Source: Sneathia sanguinegens (GTDB lineage: Bacteria > Fusobacteriota > Fusobacteriia > Fusobacteriales > Leptotrichiaceae). Taken from it: a stretch of DNA of 64,000 nucleotides. A program made the position numbers and the translations under genes. Below, in pieces: positions 42,069 to 50,742 of this stretch. Numbering within the stretch: the stretch's first letter is position 1; every line of letters starts with the position of its first letter. The stretch lies in assembly GCF_042033325.1 (NCBI RefSeq), contig NZ_CP160095.1, one strand, 5' to 3'. The notes beneath the pieces were generated by a model. It was not told the origin of the DNA. It saw only the letters and a program-made list of their open reading frames with translations, and searched no databases.

Positions 42069-44745
42069 AAGACTTTCCTCTCATTTCTTTTAAAAATTCT
42101 TCTCTATTAGATTTTAGCACATTTGTTTTTAAATTAAAACAGATATTTTCACCTTCTAAATACGCTCTTTCTATCCCTTTTTGTTCACAATAAACCTTTA
42201 TTCTTGCATTATCTAAGAAAAGAAGAAAAGCTTTAGGTATTTTACCAAATCTATCTTCTATTTCTTTTTCTATTTCATTTAACTCTTCTTGCTTATTTAT
42301 ATCTAAAATCCTTTTATATAACTTTATTCTTTCACTTTCTTTTATATAGTCACTTGGTATATAACCTTTATTCTCTATATCTAATTTCACATCTATTTTT
42401 TTTACTTTAACTTCTTTTTGATTTTTTATTTCCTCATTAAGTAATTTTATATATAAATCATAACCAAAAGATTCAATAGCACCATGCTGTTTATTTCCTA
42501 ATATTTCTCCTGCTCCTCTAATATTCATATCTTCCATAGCTATTAGATAACCCGCTGAATTAATATCTTCTACACAGTTCATACTTTCTTCTTTTTTTTC
42601 ACCTTTTTTTGTTATTTTTTTTGAATTTATCAAATAACAATAAGCTTGTCTTTTTCCTCTTCCTACTCTTCCTCTTAATTGATAAATTTGTGCTAAACCT
42701 AATCTATCATAATCTTCTATTATTATTGTGTTAGCATTTGGTATATCAATTCCATTTTCTATAATAGTAGAAGCTAATAAAATTTGAAATTCACCATTTT
42801 CAAAAGCAGAAATTTTTTCTTTTATTTCTTTTGGATTTAATTGTCCATTTATATATTCTATTCCTACAAATTTTGGCAAAATATTTTCTAAATATTTTTT
42901 CTTTTCTTCCATACCTTTTACATTATTTGATACATAAAAAATTTGCCCATCTCTTTTTATTTCTTCTAAAATTATTCTTTTCAATTCTGCATCTTCTATT
43001 TTTTCATATATTTTAGTTTTTATTGGTAATTTTTGTAAAGGTGGAGTTGAAATAATTGAAATATCTCTAATACCTAATAAAGCTAAATTCAAAGTTCTAG
43101 GTATAGGTGTTGCAGTTAGAGTTAATACATCTATTTTTGTTTTTTTTGCCTTCAATTTTTCTTTTGCTTTTACTCCAAATTTTTGTTCTTCATCTATTAC
43201 AAGCAGACCTAATTTATTAAATTCTACCTTATCACTTAATATTTTATGAGTACCAATTAATAGATCTATTTTACCTAAAATTAAATCATCTAAAATTTTT
43301 TTATTTTTTGATAATCTTGAATAACAACTAATATTTATTGGAAAATCTTTAAATCTTTTTTTAAATCTTTCATAATGTTGATTTGCTAGAACAGTTGTAG
43401 GTGCTAATAAAGCTACTTGATATCCACTTTCTATAGCTTTAAAAACAGCTCTCATGGCAACTTCTGTTTTACCATAACCAACATCTCCACAAATAATTCT
43501 ATCCATTATTTTGTAACTTTCCATATCCCTTTTTACATCTTCTATAGCTTGTTTTTGATCACGAGTTTCTAAATATTCAAATTTTTCCTCAAATTCTTTT
43601 TGAAAACTTGTATCCCTCTCAAAACAAATGCCAGTTTGCTTTTCTCTTTGAGCCTGAATTTTTATTAATTCCTTTGCTACCTTTTCTATTTCTTCTTTAT
43701 ATTTTTGTTGTTTTTTCTTAAAACCTTTAGTTCCTAATCTATATAATTCTGGCTCTTTATTTGAAATATTTATATACTTTTCTATACGATATAATTTTTC
43801 AACAGGAACATAAAGTTCTCCTTCATCTGCATATTTTATTAAGAGATATTCCTTATTTTCTAGCATTTTTAGACCATCATATTTACCAATACCATATTCA
43901 ACATGAATAACATAATCTCCTCTTTGTAATTCAGATATATTTCTATATTTAACTAAATCTTTTCGTTTTTTTTCTCTTTTTATTTCAATTTCAGATTGGT
44001 AATTTCTATTAGAATTTAATTTTACTTCCAATAATTCACTTCTATTTTTTAAAATCTCATATCTTTTTTGTAATTCTTCTCTCGATATTTGTTTTAATAA
44101 AATCATGGTTTCCAAATTATGAATAAGTAATTCTTCATTTTCCAAATAAATATCTATATTAGCCTCACATAATTCTGTTAAAAGTGCCTTTGTTCCTTTT
44201 ACTATATTTGAATATACTTCGACTTTTTCTAATTTATCAAAAGATTTTTGTGTTTCTATATCAAATATTTTTATTTTTTCTATTTCCATATCAAAAAAAT
44301 CCAACCTAACTGGATTATCCATATTAATAGAAAAAATATCTATTATATCATTCCTTCTTGAATATTCTCCTTGTTTTTGTACGAAATATTCTTTTTTATA
44401 GCCAAATTGTTGCAATTTTTCTTCTATTTCATTTAAGCTATAGTCTTTTCCACAATTGAATTGTATTTTTTCATATTTAGTAAAAAATAGGGATAATGCT
44501 AAAACAAAATCAATAAATATAATTTGTCTTTCCTTTGATTTTAATAGATTTATAAGCCTTATATTTATATCTAACATTTCTATTTCATCATTAGTATTCA
44601 AGCGTAAAAAAGAGGTTTTATACCCCTTCTTAGCTAAAATAGCTTCATAATATTCCAAATTTTTAAGAGAGCTACTTAAATAAATACTTGTATTTTTTTT
44701 ATTTTTAAAAATATCTTCTATTTGTTCCTTATTTATTATCCTCAT
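42061..44745 (-). CDS. mfd: Transcription-repair coupling factor Mfd
   Basis: An 894-residue protein. The UvrB-homology start (EYSRRNDIIDIFSIN) is followed by the RNA-polymerase-interaction segment (QRGDYVIHVEYGIGKYDGL), the helicase with Walker A GDVGYGKTEVAMRA, DEEQKFG, and RGRVGRG, and a C-terminal domain. It removes stalled RNA polymerase at DNA lesions. The protein is about 250 residues shorter than E. coli Mfd, with the loss mostly between the UvrB-homology part and the polymerase-binding segment. It starts one base into the stop of the upstream gene. Confidence 0.92.
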   Translation of the reverse strand: MRIINKEQIEDIFKNKKNTSIYLSSSLKNLEYYEAILAKKGYKTSFLRLNTNDEIEMLDINIRLINLLKSKERQIIFIDFVLALSLFFTKYEKIQFNCGKDYSLNEIEEKLQQFGYKKEYFVQKQGEYSRRNDIIDIFSINMDNPVRLDFFDMEIEKIKIFDIETQKSFDKLEKVEVYSNIVKGTKALLTELCEANIDIYLENEELLIHNLETMILLKQISREELQKRYEILKNRSELLEVKLNSNRNYQSEIEIKREKKRKDLVKYRNISELQRGDYVIHVEYGIGKYDGLKMLENKEYLLIKYADEGELYVPVEKLYRIEKYINISNKEPELYRLGTKGFKKKQQKYKEEIEKVAKELIKIQAQREKQTGICFERDTSFQKEFEEKFEYLETRDQKQAIEDVKRDMESYKIMDRIICGDVGYGKTEVAMRAVFKAIESGYQVALLAPTTVLANQHYERFKKRFKDFPINISCYSRLSKNKKILDDLILGKIDLLIGTHKILSDKVEFNKLGLLVIDEEQKFGVKAKEKLKAKKTKIDVLTLTATPIPRTLNLALLGIRDISIISTPPLQKLPIKTKIYEKIEDAELKRIILEEIKRDGQIFYVSNNVKGMEEKKKYLENILPKFVGIEYINGQLNPKEIKEKISAFENGEFQILLASTIIENGIDIPNANTIIIEDYDRLGLAQIYQLRGRVGRGKRQAYCYLINSKKITKKGEKKEESMNCVEDINSAGYLIAMEDMNIRGAGEILGNKQHGAIESFGYDLYIKLLNEEIKNQKEVKVKKIDVKLDIENKGYIPSDYIKESERIKLYKRILDINKQEELNEIEKEIEDRFGKIPKAFLLFLDNARIKVYCEQKGIERAYLEGENICFNLKTNVLKSNREEFLKEMRGKSYE

Positions 44746-45542
44746 TATTTCTCCATTAAAATTTTTCTTAGTCTTTCATTTATCTTTTTCTTTTCCATAT
44801 TTCTTACAAAATCACTTATTTTTCCTAATTTTATTTCTATATAATCTTCAAGCTCTTTTGAATAATTTTTCTTTTTCTTATACTTTTCTACCATTTTCAG
44901 GTATATCTCTTTTAGTATTTCATCTCTTGCTTCAAGATATGCTAACTCAGAATAAGATAAAATATTAACAATATATTCCTTTGATAGTAAAGTATTTTTT
45001 AAAAGTAAAGACTTTATTATTTTCTTTTCATAAACCTTTTTTTCATTAATACAAATTATACAAGTATCATTTGGACCTTGAAAATATTCAGAACATATTT
45101 TACATTTTTTTTCCTTATTCTTTTTACTATAGTATTCTTTAAGCTTTGATAAGGCTAAAAGAGTAGTCAAATACTTTCTCTTTTTTTCATCTTCTATATC
45201 TTCAAATATTTTATTTGCTTCTTCCTTTTTTTCTTTTAAAATTTGATCATATTCTCTTTGTTTTATATCAACAACAACTTCTTTTTCAAAAAAAAGTTTT
45301 GCATTAACTCTAACAACTATATCTTTAATATCGTTCTTATACTTTTTAGCAATTTCTAGCATTTGTCTTTTTAAAAGTAAAATTTCTGTCATATATATTT
45401 GATCTTTTGTGTAAATATAGCATATATTATCTTTAACTTGAACTTTAATTTCTTTTTGCATAGATTTAGGTATTAATAATTCCAATAAAGTATTTGATAT
45501 ATTTTTTTTATCCACCATATTTTTCAAAGAAATTAATTTCAT
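44745..45542 (-). CDS. DUF721/DciA-like protein with zinc-ribbon insert
   Basis: A 265-residue protein next to recF. The N-terminal 100 residues resemble DUF721 (DciA): VKDNICYIYTKDQIYMTEI matches the conserved strand-helix pattern, and DIVVRVNAK the following strand. A CKIC...CIIC cluster (a zinc ribbon) and a helical C-terminus follow. DciA proteins help load the replicative helicase DnaB where DnaC/DnaI is absent. The position beside dnaA/recF supports this; the identification is moderate because the similarity is weak and the extra zinc part is unusual. Confidence 0.6.
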   Translation of the reverse strand: MKLISLKNMVDKKNISNTLLELLIPKSMQKEIKVQVKDNICYIYTKDQIYMTEILLLKRQMLEIAKKYKNDIKDIVVRVNAKLFFEKEVVVDIKQREYDQILKEKKEEANKIFEDIEDEKKRKYLTTLLALSKLKEYYSKKNKEKKCKICSEYFQGPNDTCIICINEKKVYEKKIIKSLLLKNTLLSKEYIVNILSYSELAYLEARDEILKEIYLKMVEKYKKKKNYSKELEDYIEIKLGKISDFVRNMEKKKINERLRKILMEK

Positions 45543-46597
45543 AATACCTCGCCTTCTTTTACATAGAGTTCTTTAGCATTAATTTTAGCCTTTTCAGTAG
45601 CTGTAAAAATACATTGTATATTCTTTTTTGAAAAATATTCTAGAACTATTTTTTTTCTATCTTCATCAAAATATGCCATTATATCATCTAGTAAAACTAT
45701 AGGTGTTTCATTTCTTTTGTTTATAATATACTCTATTTGTGCTAATTTTAATGAAAATATTACAGATTTTTTTTCTCCCTGTGAAGCAAAAGTTTTTACC
45801 TTTTGTTTATTTAAAATAAAGCTAAATTCATCTTTATGTGGTCCAATCACACTAAAACCTAGTTCTTTTTCCTTTTCTTTTTTACTTTCAAGTAAATTTA
45901 AAAATTTTTCTTCCATATTTTCATTTTCTGAAAAATTAAAAAAAGCTTCATATTTAATTAATAAATTTTTCTCTATATCAAAAAGCTCCTTATACTTTTG
46001 ATTAAGGTATAAAGATAACTTTTCTATATATTCTTTTCTTTTTTTATATATTCTAACAGACAATTCAACAAATTTTTTTGTATAGATTTCAAATAAGGGA
46101 TCATTTGTCTTTTTTTCTCTAAGTAAACGATTACGAAATTTCAAAATTTTTTGAAATTTTATTATATCCTCTAAATAAAATTTATCAACCTGTGCAATTT
46201 CATAATTAAAAAATTTTCTTCTATTTTCAGGAGCATCCATTATTAAAGACCCATCTTCAGGAGAAAAGGAAACCACCAAAAATTTTCCTATATATTCCTT
46301 ATAACTAACCTTATTTTTTGAAATATAGAACTCCTTCTTATCTTTAGTTAACTTAAGAGAAAAGTCTTCTGAATTTGTTTTAGCAAAAAGTATTAAATCT
46401 TTTTTTTCATAATTAATTTGTTCTAAATTTTTCTTTGTTCTGAAACTTTTACCTGTTGCTAAAAAATAAATTGCTTCTATTATACTTGTTTTACCTTGGG
46501 CATTTTTACCATAAATAATAGTTAAATTTTTGTCAAAATATATTTTTTTATTTTTTAAATTCCTATAATTATTCAATATTAGGCTTTCTATATACAT
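45539..46597 (-). CDS. recF: DNA replication and repair protein RecF
   Basis: A 352-residue SMC-like ATPase: Walker A GKNAQGKTSIIEAIYFL, signature ASQGEKKSVIFSLKLAQIEY, Walker B IVLLDDIMAYFDEDRK. RecF loads RecA at gaps. It follows yaaA directly in the dnaA cluster and overlaps the DUF721-like gene by four bases. Confidence 0.96.
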   Translation of the reverse strand: MYIESLILNNYRNLKNKKIYFDKNLTIIYGKNAQGKTSIIEAIYFLATGKSFRTKKNLEQINYEKKDLILFAKTNSEDFSLKLTKDKKEFYISKNKVSYKEYIGKFLVVSFSPEDGSLIMDAPENRRKFFNYEIAQVDKFYLEDIIKFQKILKFRNRLLREKKTNDPLFEIYTKKFVELSVRIYKKRKEYIEKLSLYLNQKYKELFDIEKNLLIKYEAFFNFSENENMEEKFLNLLESKKEKEKELGFSVIGPHKDEFSFILNKQKVKTFASQGEKKSVIFSLKLAQIEYIINKRNETPIVLLDDIMAYFDEDRKKIVLEYFSKKNIQCIFTATEKAKINAKELYVKEGEVL

Positions 46598-46800
46598 TAT
46601 TTTACTCTTATTTCTTCATTATTAAATTTGACAATATCGCCTTTATATATTTTTTTCCCTCTTCTTACTTCTACTTCTCCATTTAATAAAACTAAACCTT
46701 CTTGTATAGCTTGCTTTGCCATACCTCCTGTTTCAACTAAATTGGCATATTTTAATAGTTGTTCTAATTTTATATATTCCGTCTTTATTTCTATTTCCAT
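46597..46800 (-). CDS. yaaA: S4-domain protein YaaA
   Basis: A 67-residue S4-like RNA-binding protein (YIKLEQLLKYANLVETGG, VRRGKKIYKGDIVKF). YaaA-type genes lie between dnaA/dnaN and recF in many low-GC genomes, as here. The function is not well known. It is two bases from dnaA and its stop overlaps the start of recF. Confidence 0.9.
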   Translation of the reverse strand: MEIEIKTEYIKLEQLLKYANLVETGGMAKQAIQEGLVLLNGEVEVRRGKKIYKGDIVKFNNEEIRVK

Positions 46801-46802
46801 AA

Positions 46803-48185
46803 CTATTCACAAATCCTTTTTGTTATTTCTTTTACATCATTTGCAAAATTTTCATCCACTTTTAACTTATTACCTATTTTTTCAACTGCACTATATACTG
46901 TAGCATGATCTCTATTAAAATATTTACCTGTATCATTCAAACTTATCGAAAGTTTTTCTCTCATTATATACATTGCAACCTGTCTAGGTATTAATATTTC
47001 ACTTTTTCTTTTTTCTGATTTCATTTCTTCTTCAGTTATATTAAAATACATTGCAACTGCTTGTGCTATTTTTTCTGCTGTAATTGAAGCTCTTATTCTA
47101 TCAACTTGTTCACCAATTGCACTTTTTGCAAGATCTATTGTTATATTCTTTTTAAGTAATTTTGCCTTCGCTGTAATAGATTTTAGAATACCTTGCATTT
47201 CTCTTACATTTTCTGTTACATTGTCAGCAATATATTCCAAAATTGTATTATCCATTTGAATATTTTCAGTTTCACAAATTGTTTGCAAAATAGCAACCCT
47301 AGTTGAATAATCTGGTTTCTTTATTTCCGCATTAAGCCCTGATAAAAATCTTGATTTTAATCTATCTGATAAGCCTTTTATTTTCTTAGGATTTCTATCG
47401 CTTATAAATATCAATTGTTTTTCTTTTATTAATAAAGAATTCAATGTATTGAAAAATTCTTCTTCAACACTTCCATCACCTTTACCAAAAACTTTTTCAA
47501 AAAATTGTATATCGTCTATTATAATCAAATCTAAATTTCTATACTTTTGTCTGAATGTTTCTGCTAAATCTATATTATTTTTTAAATTCCCTTTTCTTAT
47601 AGCATAAAGATATTCATTATTGAATTCTTCCGCTGTTAAATATTTAACCTTTTTTCTATAATCCTTTTTTATTAAAAGATTTCCTACTGCTTGAGCCAAA
47701 TGAGTTTTACCTAAACCAGAATCTCCATAAATCAATAAAGGATTATATGGTGGTGTTCTCTTTTCTTTTAAACTTTCTATAGTTGCCATACAACATTGAT
47801 ATGGATATTCACTATTTTGTCCTACAACAAAACTATCAAAGGTAAATTTAGGAATAAGTCCTGTTTTTTCTACAGTTGAATCTGCTTCCTTTTTATCTTC
47901 ATAAACTTCCATTTTCAATAAATCTGTTTGTATTTCTTTTTTTATAACCAATTCAACTGTCATATTCTTCAATAAAAGAACTTGATTAATAAAATCTTTT
48001 AATTTTTCTTTCAATTTATTCAATTCTTCAATAACATAGTCACTAGAACTATGTAAATAACATAAACCTGAATCAATATTATATAATTCTACTTGATTAA
48101 GTAAATGTTGATATTCCATACCATTAGCACTCAAAAATACCATTTTTGCTAAATTCCATGTGGTTGTTAATTCATCCTGTGTCAT
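46803..48185 (-). CDS. dnaA: Chromosomal replication initiator DnaA
   Basis: A 460-residue protein with the N-terminal interaction domain, the AAA+ domain (Walker A GDSGLGKTH, Walker B LIIIDDIQFF), and the C-terminal helix-turn-helix with the signature RDHATVYSAVEKI. It opens the origin that lies directly upstream. Promoter-like sequences overlap the DnaA boxes, as expected for self-regulation. Confidence 0.97.
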   Translation of the reverse strand: MTQDELTTTWNLAKMVFLSANGMEYQHLLNQVELYNIDSGLCYLHSSSDYVIEELNKLKEKLKDFINQVLLLKNMTVELVIKKEIQTDLLKMEVYEDKKEADSTVEKTGLIPKFTFDSFVVGQNSEYPYQCCMATIESLKEKRTPPYNPLLIYGDSGLGKTHLAQAVGNLLIKKDYRKKVKYLTAEEFNNEYLYAIRKGNLKNNIDLAETFRQKYRNLDLIIIDDIQFFEKVFGKGDGSVEEEFFNTLNSLLIKEKQLIFISDRNPKKIKGLSDRLKSRFLSGLNAEIKKPDYSTRVAILQTICETENIQMDNTILEYIADNVTENVREMQGILKSITAKAKLLKKNITIDLAKSAIGEQVDRIRASITAEKIAQAVAMYFNITEEEMKSEKRKSEILIPRQVAMYIMREKLSISLNDTGKYFNRDHATVYSAVEKIGNKLKVDENFANDVKEITKRICE

Positions 48186-48217
48186 ATTTTTATCCTTTAA
48201 ATTTTTATTTCATCCAA

Positions 48218-48246
48218 AGTATAACAAAAGAAAAAAATAAAATCAA
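48218..48246 (-). promoter_or_regulatory. Predicted sigma-A promoter of dnaA
   Basis: On the minus strand TTGATT (48246-48241), 17 bases, TATACT (48223-48218), about 33 bases before the dnaA ATG. It lies just before the first DnaA box. Confidence 0.65.
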
Positions 48247-48249
48247 ATT

Positions 48250-48560
48250 ACAAAGTTATTAACATTTCAAAAGAGTTTTCAACAATTAGAGCTAATATTT
48301 AAGGTATCTCAGAGCACTTACCAACAAAAAGTGGAGTTTTCAACAAGGTTCGCAAGCCCTTTATTTTTAAGCTTTCCACAAAAAAATCAACAAAAAAAAT
48401 TTTGAAATTTTAAAAAAAAGTTTTCAACAACTTATCAAAAGTGTGTAAACAAAATTATCAACAGCTTTTTTTAGCTTGAAATCAATAAATAAAGACTTTC
48501 AACAAAATCAACAGGATATAATAATAATAATATTAAATAATAAGGAATATTATATATATG
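48250..48560 (+). other. Chromosomal replication origin (oriC)
   Basis: The 471-base gap between dnaA and rpmH has no gene. DnaA-box-like nonamers, all on the plus strand, are TTATTAACA (48256), TTTTCAACA (48276, 48337, 48421), CTTTCCACA (48372), TTATCAACA (48455) and CTTTCAACA (48496). A run of ATAATAATAATATTAAATAA follows (about 48517-48560), fitting a DNA unwinding element with DnaA-trio-like repeats. Local strand bias of genes switches here. Confidence 0.88.
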
Positions 48561-48589
48561 CTCAAGATTTTTCGACTTAAAAAAATACC

Positions 48590-48618
48590 TTGACATTTTC
48601 AAATTTATTTACTATTAT
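48590..48618 (+). promoter_or_regulatory. Predicted sigma-A promoter of rpmH
   Basis: TTGACA (48590-48595), 17 bases, TATTAT (48613-48618), placed just after the unwinding region and about 38 bases before the rpmH start. Confidence 0.8.
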
Positions 48619-48656
48619 ATAGTGTACATATTTAACAAAAAAAGAAAGGATAAATT

Positions 48657-48791
48657 ATGAAAAGAACATTTCAACCAAATAATAGAAAAAGAAAAAAAGA
48701 TCATGGCTTCAGATCAAGAATGAAAACTAAAGCTGGACGTAATGTACTAAAAAGAAGAAGAAATAAAGGAAGAGCAGTATTATCAGCTTAA
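48657..48791 (+). CDS. rpmH: 50S ribosomal protein L34
   Basis: A 44-residue protein starting MKRTFQPNNRKRKK and ending NKGRAVLSA, a clear L34 match. It is short and very basic. The ATG follows AGAAAGGA. Its position between oriC and rnpA is nearly universal in bacteria. A hairpin follows it. Confidence 0.98.
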   Translation: MKRTFQPNNRKRKKDHGFRSRMKTKAGRNVLKRRRNKGRAVLSA

Positions 48792-48794
48792 ATT

Positions 48795-48826
48795 AATCGG
48801 TGGCCTAGATAAACACCGATTTTTTA
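48795..48826 (+). terminator. Hairpin with T-run between rpmH and rnpA
   Basis: An eight-base stem (AATCGGTG / CACCGATT) with an 11-base loop and six T's. It may partly terminate transcription so that less rnpA is made than rpmH. Confidence 0.75.
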
Positions 48827-48842
48827 AAAATAAGGAATTTTT

Positions 48843-49208
48843 ATGGAAACTATAAAAAAAAGTGAAAACTTTAATATTATATACACCAAAGGTAAAAGAA
48901 TACATACAAAATATTGTTTAATATTTTTACAAAAATCTGAAAAACAATTGTTTGGTTTTGTAGCTAGTAAAAAAGTAGGAAATGCCGTAGTAAGAAATAG
49001 AATAAAAAGATTATTTAGAGAAACTATAAGAAAAAATATAAATAAATTTGATAAAAATTTCTCTTTTATACTAGTAGCTAAAAAACAATGTAAATTAGAT
49101 TTAGAATTTTTAAAATTTAATGATATAGAAAAAGATATACTTTATGGACTAAAAAAAAATGAAAAAAATTTTAATAAAAATAATAAAAATATACCAAAAA
49201 ATAACTAA
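48843..49208 (+). CDS. rnpA: Ribonuclease P protein component
   Basis: A 121-residue basic protein with the RNR motif region VRNRIKRLFRETIR and the N-terminal F-x-x-I-Y-x-K-G-K-R pattern. It assists the RNase P RNA in tRNA 5' processing. The end overlaps yidD by 50 bases in another frame. Confidence 0.95.
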   Translation: METIKKSENFNIIYTKGKRIHTKYCLIFLQKSEKQLFGFVASKKVGNAVVRNRIKRLFRETIRKNINKFDKNFSFILVAKKQCKLDLEFLKFNDIEKDILYGLKKNEKNFNKNNKNIPKNN

Positions 49209-49365
49209 ATATAGAAGAAGGGTTTGTAAATATTATCCAACTTGCTCTCAATATACCATACAAGCACTAGAAAAATATGGTATAATTAAAGGTAGTCTAT
49301 TAGCTTTATATAGACTTTTAAGATGCAATCCTTTTTCTAAAGGTGGATATGACCCAGTAAAATAA
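49159..49365 (+). CDS. yidD: Membrane protein insertion efficiency factor YidD
   Basis: A 68-residue protein with the core CKYYPTCSQYTIQALEKYG and CNPFSKGGYDPV, the hallmarks of YidD. It aids YidC-dependent membrane insertion. It overlaps rnpA by 50 bases and precedes yidC by ten bases, as is usual. Confidence 0.96.
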   Translation: MKKILIKIIKIYQKITKYRRRVCKYYPTCSQYTIQALEKYGIIKGSLLALYRLLRCNPFSKGGYDPVK

Positions 49366-49375
49366 TGGAGGAATA

Positions 49376-50068
49376 ATGAATACAAATTTAATAGCAGTAG
49401 CATTTCTAAGAGTTAAATTTTTAGAAACAATAGCAGTAGAGATATTGAAATTTTTTAATTCTATAGTAGGAAATTATGGTTTAGCAATAATTTTAACTAC
49501 ACTTTTGATTAAAGCTTTACTTTTTCCTGTAACTTTAAAACAAGAAAAATCAATGCAAATGATGAAAGAATTACAACCAGAAATAGATGAAATACAAAAA
49601 AAATATAAGGGAGATAAGGCTAAAATAAATGAAATGACAGCTCAACTTTATCGTGAAAAGAATGTAAATCCTTTTTCAAGCTGTTTGCCATTAATTATAC
49701 AACTTCCAATATTTGTTGCTTTATATTATGCATTTATGAGTAGTGAAATTCCTCAAACTGCAACTTTTTTGTGGTTTAATTTGAAAAAACCTGATGCACT
49801 TTTTGTAATACATAATTTTTCAATTAATATTTTACCAATAATAAGTTCATTACTTATGATAGTACAACAAAAATTAATGACACCAACAAGTAAAAATAAG
49901 GAAAATGGAGAAAATGCAATGCAATCAGCTATGTTAATGATGCCAATAATGATGTTATTCATTTTCTATAAATTCCCATCTGGTTTAAATTTATACTATG
50001 TAATCAATACAGCAATATCAATATTAATTCAAATATATGTTATGAAGAAAGTGAGAAATAATGAATAA
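49376..50068 (+). CDS. yidC: Membrane protein insertase YidC (short form)
   Basis: A 230-residue insertase with five hydrophobic segments, the first at about residues 10-35 and the rest from about 37 onward (NYGLAIILTTLLIKALLFPV; LPLIIQLPIFVALYYAF). It lacks the large periplasmic domain common in diderm YidC and resembles the monoderm type (SpoIIIJ). It inserts membrane proteins alone or with Sec. It overlaps jag by eight bases. Confidence 0.93.
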   Translation: MNTNLIAVAFLRVKFLETIAVEILKFFNSIVGNYGLAIILTTLLIKALLFPVTLKQEKSMQMMKELQPEIDEIQKKYKGDKAKINEMTAQLYREKNVNPFSSCLPLIIQLPIFVALYYAFMSSEIPQTATFLWFNLKKPDALFVIHNFSINILPIISSLLMIVQQKLMTPTSKNKENGENAMQSAMLMMPIMMLFIFYKFPSGLNLYYVINTAISILIQIYVMKKVRNNE

Positions 50069-50741
50069 GATAACTTTAGAAGCTAATAACAAAGAAGAAT
50101 TAGAAAAATTAATAAAAGAAAATGTAAGTTTAGCTGAAGATGAAACATATAGTATACATGAAGTAAAAAAGCCGGTAAAATTTCTTTTTTTTAAAGCAAA
50201 AGGTAAATATGAAATTAGTATATTAAAAAAGGATGAAATAGCTAAAGTTCCTGAAAAGAAAAAAGAAAAAGAAAATAAAAAGGACGAAAATGTAGAAGAC
50301 CTTATTAAACAAACATTTGAAAAATTCATTGAAGTAGCAGAATTAGATGTACAAATAGAAAAAATAACAATGAACTCAAATACAATAGTACTTAATTTGA
50401 CTGGTAAGGATGTAAGATATTTAATAGGAGAAAAAGGTATAGCCCTTAATTCTCTTGAAACTTTATTAAATGCTATAAAAACTACAAGAAATTATAGAAT
50501 ACAAATAAATTCAAATAATTATAAGGCAAAAAGAGAAGAAACTTTAAGAAATTTAGCACAAAGAAAGGCAGAAAAGGTATTGAAATATAAGACAAATTGT
50601 AAATTAAGTCCTATGTCTGCAAGAGAAAGAAAAATAATACATGAAGAAATCTCAAATTATGCTAATTTAAAAACTGAAAGTTATGGAGAAGAACCAAAAA
50701 GATTTTTAGTTATAAAATACATAGAAGAAAAAGAGGATTAA
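50061..50741 (+). CDS. jag: RNA-binding protein Jag/KhpB (Jag-N, KH and R3H domains)
   Basis: A 226-residue protein with an N-terminal Jag domain (first 55 residues), a charged linker, a KH domain (VRYLIGEKGIALNSLETLL) and an R3H domain (ERKIIHEEISNY; ends KRFLVIKYI). It binds RNA and is linked to cell-wall control in other bacteria. Overlaps yidC, and mnmE starts one base after its stop. Confidence 0.92.
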   Translation: MNKITLEANNKEELEKLIKENVSLAEDETYSIHEVKKPVKFLFFKAKGKYEISILKKDEIAKVPEKKKEKENKKDENVEDLIKQTFEKFIEVAELDVQIEKITMNSNTIVLNLTGKDVRYLIGEKGIALNSLETLLNAIKTTRNYRIQINSNNYKAKREETLRNLAQRKAEKVLKYKTNCKLSPMSARERKIIHEEISNYANLKTESYGEEPKRFLVIKYIEEKED

Positions 50742-50742
50742 A

